Positions 34,051 to 44,388 of a stretch of 64,000 nt of DNA are shown piece by piece (within the stretch, counting starts at the first letter, position 1; each line of letters begins with the position of its first letter). The notes below the pieces were generated by a model. It was not told the DNA's origin, did not search any database, and was given only the letters and a program-made list of their open reading frames with translations. Position numbers and translations under genes: made by a program. This DNA comes from Isoperla grammatica (lineage: Eukaryota > Arthropoda > Insecta > Plecoptera > Perlodidae), in assembly GCA_945910005.1 (NCBI GenBank), contig OX246740.1, forward strand, positions 1,798,736 to 1,862,735, given 5' to 3'.

Positions 34051-35529
34051 ATCTCATGCTCGGGCACCTAATTCGATTGTCAACTTATAAATCAATGCGG
34101 GTGGATCAGTAATACGCTTTTTACGTGTTTTGTCGGAAAATAAATTAGACGTTTTAGGAAATAATGAGGCTTCATTACTGTCAACGAAAATGATCTAGGA
34201 CTACGGAAATGGAAAGGAAGCTATCTACACACGACGCATGATAAAAGATTAAAAGCAGAGACGGAAATTAGCCAATGCGTCACAAGTTTAACCAACAGAA
34301 TCCAGAAATATTTACAGAATCAGACACACATCCTTGTAATAGCAGGCATGATTATCAATCATTACTCATTACTGAAGGATTCAAACCCACAACATTATTT
34401 ATCTGTAATGCCCTTCAGTAAATACAATCGCATATGTATAATATTGTTCAGACTTGACACCAAAGAATCAAATCAAGCCAGAACATAATATGTGATTGCA
34501 TTTACTGGCCGACCTTCTTGGTACATACGGGTTCAATTAAATCGCAACGATAAGTAAAATTGATCTGGTAAGGTCCAAAAACATTATAAATTATATGTAT
34601 TCACAATGTATTTATTTATTTATTTATTTGAAATATATCGTTAAAAGGGCAAAGCCCCACCCACCATTACCAATACTATGATACTTGATTTTTTAAATAA
34701 CCCAAATAGTTGTAAATTTTGTAATAAATGAAAACAGTATGTTTTGTTGTTCTGTGTTGCGATTGTATGGGCTTAAAGAAAGAGAACCAAGTATCTTAGT
34801 TTGCGTGCGAAGTGTGAATTGCGGGGCAGCTGCAGTGATTGCCCACCAGACCTTGTCGCAGGCAATCTGCTGCATCGGCCGCCGCGGTAGAGAGGATACA
34901 GTCAGTGAGTGCAAGTCTATTTATAACGAGTGTGACATTGAGATGCAGCAGCCATGCTCGGAGCAACAAGAGTTGACATACACACGAGAGATCCGGGTTG
35001 GGGTAGGCCTGCTCTACCCGGTGCAAGCCAGGTGAACTAAACAGTGCAACACTCGTACTCCTCACAGAAACACTTCCCGACGAGGATCAGGTTCGTTCAA
35101 TACATTCCCACAAAATGCGGGAGAGAGTGTAGAGTAGGATTCAATCCCAGATGAATCTCACCAAGTAAACGGAATCGAACATTACCAGAATTGGATTTTT
35201 GGTCCTCCCTGGTTTCCCGATATCGAAGTGACAGTGAACGAGGATGGAATCCTATGAGATGTAGACGCAAGTTGGCGTTCCATGTAAACGGGTAGGAGGG
35301 GGTGCCGACTTCTCAACCAAACACTCAACATTTAGGAAAGAGTGTAACGGGTACCTGCACCAAATAGTACTATTTATAAGCATCTACTGAGCATCCGCAT
35401 ACTACGGCATACATGCCGTATGTTACATACATGTGTGGCTTTCACACGAATGTGTAAGTATATAGGTAATATTATACAGGTATTATTTCTGCCCCCCTAA
35501 TGGCTACGGCTATACGCTCCTGTGACAAC
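34051..35529. other. Unique spacer, no gene seen
   Basis: Contains a small (TTTA)n at 34607-34629. Open stretches near 34693-35065 (70-98 codons on both strands) have no recognised domains. Confidence 0.45.
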
Positions 35530-35681
35530 AAGGCCAATCTACAATGAAAATTAACAGTAACAGTAAGGTTTTAACCAATCCTATTGGCTGATAAGCAACA
35601 ATGGGCTTATATCAGCCAAAAGGATTGGTTAAATCCTTACTGTTGCTGTTACTGTTAATTTTCATTGTGGATGGGCCTTTA
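35530..35681. mobile_element. Palindromic MITE, about 150 bp
   Basis: The arms are almost complementary along their full length (about 70 bp each). AAGGCCAATCTACAATGAAA on the left matches the complement of the right end, AAGGCCCATCCACAATGAAA. The right arm has a 6-bp insertion. The centre lies near 35605. Target duplication is unclear. Confidence 0.85.
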
Positions 35682-35792
35682 CTTACTGTGTAAACACTCA
35701 TTTAGTTATAGTGGGAGAAATGTACATTGATGTACTTTAATTCACGGATTGTTAGTATTTACTATGCTATATGCGATTCAAGTATTTGTAAT

Positions 35793-35945
35793 TAAGGTCC
35801 AGTCTTACAATGTCCCAATAACTACTTATTCGTAGAATAGCTTGTTTTTACCATGGCAACAACCAATCAAAACCCTTGAAATCCTCCAAATTGCTTAATT
35901 GCCACAAATAACTTTCTTATTAGGAGATTGTAAGACCGGCCCTTA
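35793..35945. mobile_element. MITE, 153 bp, about 29-bp TIRs
   Basis: TAAGGTCCAGTCTTACAATG at the left matches the complement of the right end, TAAGGGCCGGTCTTACAATC. Flanks read TTAA on the left and TTAG on the right, which fits a decayed TTAA target duplication; a 3-bp site cannot be excluded. It lies only 112 bp from the preceding MITE but has unrelated ends. Confidence 0.85.
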
Positions 35946-36119
35946 GTTTTACCGACTAAGCCGACATGCCACATAGCAAATTTATTATGGAGAACCCACA
36001 CTACAAATATAGTGTAAGTAGTAGTAGATGATAAACAAACCTAAGTACAGTACTTCGCCGCGGTTTAGCTACAAAGCTCTCGAATGTAAAGTTTCAATGC
36101 AATTTTCATTGTTGTGCTT

Positions 36120-36236
36120 TGAAGAGTGTGAGATGGCCGAATACAATGTTAGGTCGCTCATCCGAAGAATTGTAGTAAATCCAAAGCCCTTGCATCTTTA
36201 GGCGCCGGGGTGTGGGTTCGACGCCTCGCACCCACA
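36120..36236 (+). mobile_element. tRNA-Leu/Ser-like SINE or tRNA pseudogene
   Basis: GAGATGGCCGAATACAATGT (36130-36149) resembles a box A of leucine or serine tRNAs. GGTGTGGGTTCGACGCCTCG (36211-36230) contains box B in a pairable arm. The 60-bp interval between the boxes is longer than in a normal tRNA. The ends do not pair, so it is not a functional tRNA gene. Confidence 0.45.
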
Positions 36237-37256
36237 AACGCTGGCCGTGGGCGTGGCGGACAATGCGGAAGCTGGCAACTAGTGGCTGCCGTTGCGTAAT
36301 CTCGGTAATATTTTCATTCATTTCGGCACATGCAAGTAGATTCCTGCATAAACTCGTGCAATAGACACATCGGCCAGTGTTGCCAATAATAAAATAAAAA
36401 ATAGTACGACATGACGGGAGCACGGGGGGGGGGGGAGGTCAGTATTTCAGTGGCGGCTCTAAAACAATTTTAATGATAAGGCGATTGCGAAGTTTCATTA
36501 GGGAATGCTCAGTTTCTTATTTCTATTCTCTTAAATTGTAGATTGTGTTGCCACTGCAGTATTCCAGTAAGCCAGCATTTGTCACGTTTTTGAACTGAGT
36601 TGAATCATGGGAGTCTTGAAATCATAAAAATGATACTAAAGCTGCACAATGCACAAATAAACGTGCAACAAATTGAAATCTCTACCTGTAATTCTCATGC
36701 CACTCTCATTGCAAATGATAAGAGCTGCCAACCGGCGTAAACTACACAATACACATGTTGCGTGATTAAGTTTTCTCTAACGTGTACTGCAGAAGTCTTG
36801 ATCATAGCAGCGTCAAACAAAGCACTATCCAATTTCACGACGGTTAGACAATAAAGCAAAATAATGTTGATTACTGTAAAAGCATCAGGCAGAAGGATAA
36901 TTATGCTGTAAATGTTACATTTTCAACACATGCACGTGCAGACATAGAATGCATGCAACACATATCATAAATGATTAATTTTCATTCTTGCAGTTTACTT
37001 CTCCATATCATGCACATTATGGCGATGTATGATGGCAGATGTAGGCTACAGTTATAAAATAAAATAATTTTATTTCGATAATAAATACAAAAGAAGAAAA
37101 CATTTGGGATTTACGTATATAGAAGAAGAAAATAATCGCAAAAGTGTCTGTCACGTCTCCGATACATCTTTCCCCGGAAAGCGTTGTAGATAGATAGGAC
37201 AACTGATTCAGTTGCTTCATGAGGACCCACCTTACACTCGCATGACAGAACAGATC
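36237..37256. other. AT-rich spacer
   Basis: Contains G12 at 36424-36435. The minus-strand 100-codon frame at 37017-37319 overlaps the splice-site pair at 37.3 kb but has no recognised domain. Confidence 0.4.
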
Positions 37257-37353
37257 ACTTACCCACCCCATGAGCCAGCGATGTGGCGGTAAGCTTGGTT
37301 TATCGTACTGAACAGTCAATACTCACCTGCAAAGAAAAACAAAAGCGAGTTAG
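37257..37353 (-). other. Candidate recursive splice site (ratchet point) with RS-exon
   Basis: On the minus strand, TTCTAACTCG (CTAAC = complement of 37353-37349) is followed by CTTTTGTTTTTCTTTGCAG ending at 37327, and immediately by GTGAGT (37326-37321). The branch adenosine is about 23 nt from the junction. A second, stronger donor GTAAGT (37262-37257) lies 64 nt downstream. This is the same layout as at 5.2 and 63.3 kb, but the flanking sequence is not obviously related, so the shared layout is not only due to a common repeat. Confidence 0.55.
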
Positions 37354-38382
37354 AACTTTCAAAGAAATACACAACATTATTTAGTTATCAAGGCAACACA
37401 ACAGTTTCATAGTTTTGATACATTTTACCACAGTGAGATCTTTGTGCGGCGAATGCTGACGTCGTGGGGCGACCTTTCAACCACTCATCGTCTCGATTGG
37501 CATCGTTACCACAATATGGGGCGAAAAATACAAGTTTTCTTACAATACTGATCTGTATACGGTCAGTCTTATCAGTTCGAAATATAGTGGCGGTCCATCG
37601 TAGTTTTACATAATTGTCATTTCAGTGTCAAAGGTATACATTGTATCATCATATTACGCAGTTCCCAGTGCGGTAAGCCATAAATATTATCAGTCACTTA
37701 TTCATCAATATGCAAATAATATATTGTCAGTGTCTCAGTTATCACAGTGACTAAATGGCAAATAAATCCACTGAGTTACGGTAAGCAGTAGTTGGCGCTC
37801 TGGGCTGCAGCCCACTCCCCACACTGCGCCTGCGTCTTGCAACAGGTAAACAGTAAACATGCCGCACATCATGCATGTTTGCTGGTCAAGCTGTGGCCTA
37901 CTTGCGACTTCTTATCTTGTGCTGACGACTCGCCTTGCGAAACATCGACTGATGAACCATAATTTGCGCACTAGTTTTAACGCAAAAAGAGTAATTAAAA
38001 ACACATCGAACGAATATATCAATACAAACAAGCATTAATACCACAGTAAAGTAATGGACATTCGTTTCTCTTTATTTATTTATTTGTTTATTGGTAGAGG
38101 GAAAGTTGTCTGTTTAATTACCACTATGCTGTATGGTTTAACAAAATAAAATGGAAATCAAACCCATGCACTGATTGATACGCCCACCCACCACAGTAAA
38201 CACAAACGCTCTATGTATACATTACATCAAACGTGTCACTGAATCAAAGTCTTTGCAGAGTACACACGAACTAATTAGTCGCCATTTAACTGTCAATTAC
38301 ACCAACCGCCGCGGGTGTTCATCGAACGAAGAAAAAACCTCTTCTCATTGAGCTCAACAGGTGTTCGGCCGTCGCGTCACAG
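37354..38382. other. Unique spacer
   Basis: AT-rich. Includes a TTTATTTATTTATTTG run near 38072. No gene seen. Confidence 0.45.
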
Positions 38383-39793
38383 CAGTGGGGGCGTCGCGAC
38401 GCGTTGCAGCGACTGCGAGAGAACGTCAGCATCGTGCAAGGCTGGTGACGCTCCCTCGCAGTCACTGCAGCGGCGTCGTGACGCTTCAAGGCTACTGACG
38501 TTCCCTCGCAGTCACTGCAGCTGCGTCGCGACGCTTCAAGGCTACTGACGTTCCCTCGCAGTCACTGCAGCTGCGTCGCGACGCTTCAAGGCTACTGACG
38601 TTCCCTCGCAGTCACTGCAGCTGCGTCGCGACGCTTCAAGGCTACTGACGTTCCCTCTCAGTCACTGCAGCTGCGTCGCGACGCTTCAAGGCTAGTGACG
38701 TTCCCTCACAGTCACTGCAGATGCGTCGCGACGCTTCAAGGCTACTGACGTTCCCTCGCAGTCACTGCAGCTGCGTCGCGACGCTTCAAGGCTACTGACG
38801 TTCCCTCGCAGTCACTGCAGCTGTGTCGCGACGCTTCAAGGCTACTGACGTTCCCTCGCAGTCACTGCAGCTGCGTCGTGACGCTTCAAGGCTACTGACG
38901 TTCCCTCGCAGTCACTGCAGCTGCGTCGCGACGCTTCAAGGCTACTGACGTTCCCTCGCAGTCACTGCAGCTGTGTCGCGACGCTTCAATGCTAGTGAAG
39001 TTCCCTCACAGTCACTGCAGCTACGTCGCGACGCTTCAATGCTACTGACGTTCCCTCGCAGTCACTGCAGCTGCGTCTCGACTCTCAAGGCTACTGACGT
39101 TCCCTCGCAGTCACTGCAGCTGCGTCGCGACGCTTCAAGGCTACTGACGTTCCCTCGCAGTCACTGCAGCTGCGTCGCGACGCTTCAAGGCTACTGACGT
39201 TCCCTCACAGTCACTGCAGCTGCGTCGCGACGCTTCAAGGCTACTGACGTTCCCTCGCAGTCACTGCAGCTGCGTCGTGACGCTTCAAGGCTACTGACGT
39301 TCCCTCACAGTCACTGCAGCTGCGTCGCGACGCTTCAAGGCTACTGACGTTCCCTCACAGTCACTGCAGCTGCGTCGCGACGCTTCAAGGCTACTGACGT
39401 TCCCTCACAGTCACTGCAGCTGCGTCGCGACGCTTCAAGGCTACTGACGTTCCCTCGTAGTCACTGCAGCTGCGTCGCGACGCTTCAAGGCTACTGACGT
39501 TCCCTCGCAGTCACTGCAGCTACGTCGCGACGCTTCAAGGCTACTGACGTTCCCTCGCAGTCACTGCAGCTACGTCGCGACGCTTCAAGGCTACTGACGT
39601 TCCCTCGCAGTCACTGCAGCTGCGTCGCGACGCTTCAAGGCTACTGACGTTCCCTCGCAGTCACTGCAGCTGCGTCGCGACGCTTCAAGGCTACTGACGT
39701 TCCCTCGCAGTCACTGCAGCTGCGTCGCGACGCTTCAAGGCTTGTGACGTCATCTCACAGTCACTGCAGCTGCGTCGCGACGCTTCAAGGCTA
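38383..39793. repeat. Minisatellite, 50-bp unit, 27 copies, plus inverted lead-in
   Basis: The unit contains GCTACTGACGTTCCCTCGCA then GTCACTGCAGCTGCGTCGCG. The count follows from CAGTCACTGCAG, first at 38459 and last at 39758: 26 intervals, with one unit 49 bp. The palindrome GCGTCGCGACGC occurs in most units. The lead-in 38389-38432 contains the same palindrome and a partly inverted unit (GACTGCGAGAGAACGTCAGC). A TGACGTCA arises in the final, diverged unit (39745-39752). Confidence 0.97.
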
Positions 39794-41186
39794 CGACACT
39801 CTGCATCTGACGGTCTCTTGCAGTCGACATTCTTTAAAGGCAACCGAATTGAAAACTGACATGTAATTAAACTAGCGAAGGAATCTGAAAAGACTAGGAA
39901 CGTCGTAGTTGACTGCCGAGCGGCTTTTTTGCAACGGTTGTAGTCAATGGAGAATATTAATTAGATAGAACGAATCGCGAAGTACGGAGGCAATCTCAAA
40001 TGGATATATTTTCAGGTACTAGGTATTTCACGGCCAGAACTATCAACGGTACCTGTATCAAGAAATATTTCGATGATATGATCATACACCGTGTAATATT
40101 TGCATGTTTTAATCTTGATAAAAGCTTTCCTCTTGAGGCTTTAAATTTTTTAAACTCACGTTCTGTTTTTTTTTTTTTTTTTTTTTTTTAATGTGACCAA
40201 CACTAACTAGTTCTATAATATGATATTGATACCTGGAGATAAAACATAATCGAAAATATTTAAACAATACAAAATTTTAGCGGGCATATTATGGCAAATA
40301 TGGCGTCTCAAATCTACTTCTTTCTTTCCAGTTCACCATTCAACGATGGAAACTAATTCTTCGCACGGCTTCTACTAAAACCGTGCGCAAAATCAATTTT
40401 TACCGTTGAACGGTACGTGAACTGCAAATAAAAGAGTATTTGGGACGTAATATGTGAAGTGTGGCTGGCTCACAAAATGGCTTACAACACATGTTCAATC
40501 ATGTTTTACCACCAGGGTTTCAACTCTCAATATCAGTTAGGACAAGGTTGATTTTAGCCATATTTGAGGAAACCGTAATACGCAGATTGTTCAATCGGGC
40601 CACCAAGGGTCGTCGTCGCGATGACCCCTCATCTCCAGAGAGCCCGGGCACGGATAAGACGTTTATTCCACCAACCGCCCTCGTAACGCGGCCAGTCAAG
40701 TCAAGTAAGAGATTCGAGATGCGCGGAAAGGAAACCAAGAGATTCAGAAACCGGAAACTGGCACCGGAAGGAAGCTTTCACCGACCGGAAGTGGCGACAC
40801 GAACACAACCGAAAACAGCCGAGTGCCGCGACGCCGTAAGTTAAGTTTTTTCTCGAGGGGGGGGGGGGGGGGGGGGCAAAGTGGTAGATTATAAGACCAT
40901 TCATTTAGAGTGACCACAACCAAACGCTTTTTAGCTCGGGAAACTGGGCTGGGCTCGATATTAAACCATGCGTAATGTTCAATGTGGGGCATTCATTGGA
41001 GCACCAAGATACGATCCTGGAGGATTCCCAGCCCAGTAGACACGCGAGCGAGAATAAAAACAACCCCATGCACAGGTCCCAAAATATAACTGGTATTCGA
41101 ATGTAACACACATCCACCCAGGCTAGAGTTGACGATCCTTAGATTTACTTACTGGTCATCAGGGGAGTGAGAATAAGATGACGTAT
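39794..41186. other. Unique spacer with T24 and G20 tracts
   Basis: T24 at 40166-40189 and G20 at 40857-40876. Near 40740-40800 there are several GGAAG elements including ACCGGAAGTGGCG (ETS-type). A 127-codon frame at 40461-40844 starts from GTG and has no recognised domain. Confidence 0.4.
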
Positions 41187-41640
41187 TCAAAATATGTTCC
41201 CCCTCCTCCCTCCAAATTCGAGTGACCTATAAAACTCGGAGCCCTTCCGCTCAGTCACGTCAGATGCGGTGCCAGCAATACACCCTTTTAGCTCGCCATT
41301 CGTCCCATACACAGGGAACCCGTAGGTTGTACTCGTGAACAGGTCTGAGGGTAGTGTACACTGTACAGTACACGCTGTCAATGAGGCCACTTCCCCAGTG
41401 CGTCGGGGAGTCGAACTCGGGACCTTCACGTGGTCAAGCCTGGGCTCGAACCCGTGGTAGCCCATGCACACGTGGTCCCGAGCCGGGTGAAACACCGAGC
41501 TGGCGCGCTCGGAATGCGAGAACTCAATCAGCTGACTCGCCGCATTCCGAAACGTGCAACACTCGTATTCGCTCGCGCGGCAACGTCCGTTTACAGGGTT
41601 GCCACATCGCGCTTTGACCGTGTTTATATCGCGCCATTGC
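41187..41640 (-). mobile_element. SINE-like cluster, minus strand
   Basis: On the minus strand there are two box-B-like cores, GGGTTCGAGCCC (about 41456-41445) and GAGTTCGACTCC (about 41419-41408), then a palindrome-rich GTGTACTGTACAGTGTACAC (41373-41354) and a body reaching about 41187. The whole 151-codon minus frame here is SINE sequence. Part of the body resembles minus-strand sequence near 47150-47345. Confidence 0.4.
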
Positions 41641-42814
41641 ATTCACATGCATCGTTTCTATGGTAAACAGAATGATCCTTGTTAATGTACTGGCTGGTGT
41701 AGAGTATAACGACACCCAGCGGTGTGGTGACCGGGAGGTGGGCCAGCCCCCCTTGAGCGGACATAGGCCCCCCGCCCCTAATTGGAAACATAAGATTACT
41801 CAACTGAAGACTAATGATCTCCGCTAGTTGGAGATCAAGTAGACCTTGCATGTAATGCAAAAGCAGATGTGATGCAATGCAAATAATCATATACCATGAA
41901 CTGCATTTACCAACATCACTGCGACGTTGACCAAGTCTGCTAAACTGAGTTTCAGGAAATGTAATGACATCCATGAACTAATTACGACTTTAAAGTAATC
42001 AGAGTTTAGATGGACTACGGCGTGGTGAAAATCAATTTAGGAGAAAAAATGTACTCTAGTTTTCATGTACCCACACAAACACACATACAAAACCCTCCCT
42101 GTCCCGTATGAGCTGCAAAACAGTAACTATCGCGCAGTTCCAGGTAAATGCCTATCAAAATACATTCAGAGAATCCAACGGATTATCGGTAGATGTCGCA
42201 ACACTGTTGCGGAGATAACGCTGCACTTGGTCACAGTCACGACGCAACTTGCAACGAGGTGCATCCGACAACCGCGCACTGCATAGCGAATATAGTTGGT
42301 GTTGTCAGAGTACCGCCAACGTTGTACGGACGTGACGCAATGTGACACTTCCAAACACGTGTCGCGTTTCACCCAACCATGTGGACCGGCTACATTATGG
42401 GATGGTGCGCCCACGAAGTTCATTTCTCGCACTTGACATTGGCGGCAATTTTCGCAGTATGAATGTTTTTTGTATTTCTAAAATTACATACAATAACACC
42501 CTGTTTGGATTATGCGGCCTAGATAGATATTCAAAATAATACAATGTTGAGTGTCTAGATAAAAAAATGAGGTAATTTCTCAAATTGAACACAGCGGACG
42601 GGAACGGAACCGATTTTTCGTCTTTTCTTGAAAATTATCTGTGGACCTTGAAAATATCTATAGCCTAAAATGGATGCCACTAACGTCTTTTTTTACCGGT
42701 ACACAGTCTTCATTGGTTGATTAATTAATGGAGCTTATCGTCTCATAATTGTGCAACAATGGTTAATCTAGACGATGAGCGGGTGATAATGAAGATGATG
42801 AAGATGAAAAAAAC
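41641..42814. other. Unique spacer, no gene seen
   Basis: Ordinary AT-rich DNA. A small hairpin, CGCAACACTGTTGCG, lies near 42196. Confidence 0.45.
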
Positions 42815-43010
42815 TAAGTCCGAATCAGAACCACTGTACGTTGCGTGGGTCGGCATAAGTGAGTCCAGCAAGGGAGGGCACTGGGCAGGGCCAAGTGGGA
42901 GGACGAATCGTCAGGGGGACAGAGAGGGGGGGATGGGACAGGGTCTCCTTTCGTCGCCTCTTACGACTAGCAGAGTCACTCTGGGCCTATTCTACCCCGG
43001 GCCGGGACGG
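42815..43010 (+). mobile_element. Dispersed SINE body, copy 1 (+)
   Basis: This stretch is clearly similar to the minus strand of 57995-58168. Shared blocks in order are GTCCGA.TCAGA, CGTGGG(GG)TCG, GAGTCCAGCAAGGGA, GGGACAGG.TCTC, TCGTCGCCTCTTACGACT (TTTCGACT in the other copy), AGAGTCAC.CTGG and CCTATTCTACCCC. From memory, the CGCCTCTTACGAC...CTATTCTACCCCGG core is a widespread mollusc SINE feature. GGATTCGAATCTCC (about 43051) just downstream may be the box B of an adjacent copy. Confidence 0.65.
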
Positions 43011-44352
43011 GCTTACAGTCTTTAGTCATAGAAAGAACATCTCACGGTTCTGGATTCGAATCTCCCTCGGAACATAGTTTCTGGGTTCGGATCCAAGTTG
43101 TACATAACTGTCCGGTACAGTATTATAATTGTTATGGTATCGTAAGGACAAAGTCTGCTTCAATAATAATTCGCTTGTGAGAGATTCCACTGGATACGCA
43201 ATTGCGTGGGTGCGTGGGTGGTAAGTGGTAACACACCTGAGGAACATACAACACACGTTCTCGGTACTGTAACAGTTACAGAACACAACAAGCTATCAAC
43301 AGAGCGCTACGATCCATTGGGCCATCGCAGTATCTCACAGATACCATCTGCCAGAGAAAAAACATACTTTACCCCATCCAAACTTTCTATCTCTATACTT
43401 TATAATGTTATCAAGTTGTTAGTCTTTTGACTTGTGAACAGCTAACTTTTGTTTTCCAAGTTTTAAGCAATAAACTTGTGAAATCCTTACAACGACCTCC
43501 TATCGCTGTGCTGGAGTTTGCACAGTTTTGTCATTGTTACCTAACAAATGAAGCCAATATAAGAAAGAAATTTACTTTAGACGGTTAGAAATAGGTTGCA
43601 ATTATTGGAAATTTACGCCATAATGCATCAATAAATTATCATGAGACAATAACAGTAGAAGTTACTTTAGGTGCTAATGTTAGCTAACTACTTCCACTGT
43701 ATCTGTATTCTAAGCTGATCGTGAAGGGGATAGATATAAATAATAGCAGCAGCCCCCGTTCTCGTCACGTTGTACTTCACAGTCCCCTGCGTCGCTCCGC
43801 ATGTGCAGTAAATGAATCTCACACCTGACCTGAGTTAATCGCTCGGTGCATATATACAATATAATATAAATGCATAATGAGAAAACACCTCTGCAGTCTG
43901 ACAATTAAACCTTCCGTCACTGACGGCGACACATACACCCACGTGACTTGTGAGTATGACATTTACCTATCACGATGTTTATCTCTAATATCCAAATTCA
44001 GTAGTACAATTATGATATGTTCTATGTAAATTATTAAAATGAGGATAGCAAATAATGTACGTGCAATCAATGAACTCAATGCCAGTCAATATGATAAGAG
44101 ACAATACGCCACCAAACAAGGGAAAGAGAGATTTCAGCAATACCACAAAGATTCCTGGGGCGCCTTAGAATGTAAAGCCAGACGATTGTGGGCAGCATTT
44201 TATTGAGTGACGTTCGTTATCAACCCACTTTCGTTTATGACAAATTTCTAACAGTTTGTTAATTCTCCGTAATTCGCAAAACTGGGTCGTAGCGCGGGTT
44301 CGAACTAATCCGCCGCATTCCTGGCTCTCGTGGGTCACTTCCTTGCGAGGAC

Positions 44353-44388
44353 AACACAGACAGACTGACAGACAGACAGACAGACACA
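44353..44388. repeat. (CAGA)n microsatellite
   Basis: About eight CAGA units, one altered to CTGA. Confidence 0.85.

Noticed and set aside
36120..36236. Functional tRNA-Leu gene
   Set aside because: Box A and box B are present, but they are too far apart and the acceptor ends do not pair; a SINE or pseudogene is more likely.
40332..40835. Possible plus-strand exon between a good acceptor (CTTCTTTCTTTCCAG) and a donor (GTAAGT at 40836)
   Set aside because: All three frames contain early stop codons, and the 127-codon frame within starts from GTG after a stop.
41187..41642. 151-codon minus-strand frame as a gene
   Set aside because: It overlaps SINE-like sequence with two box-B cores; no domain is recognised.
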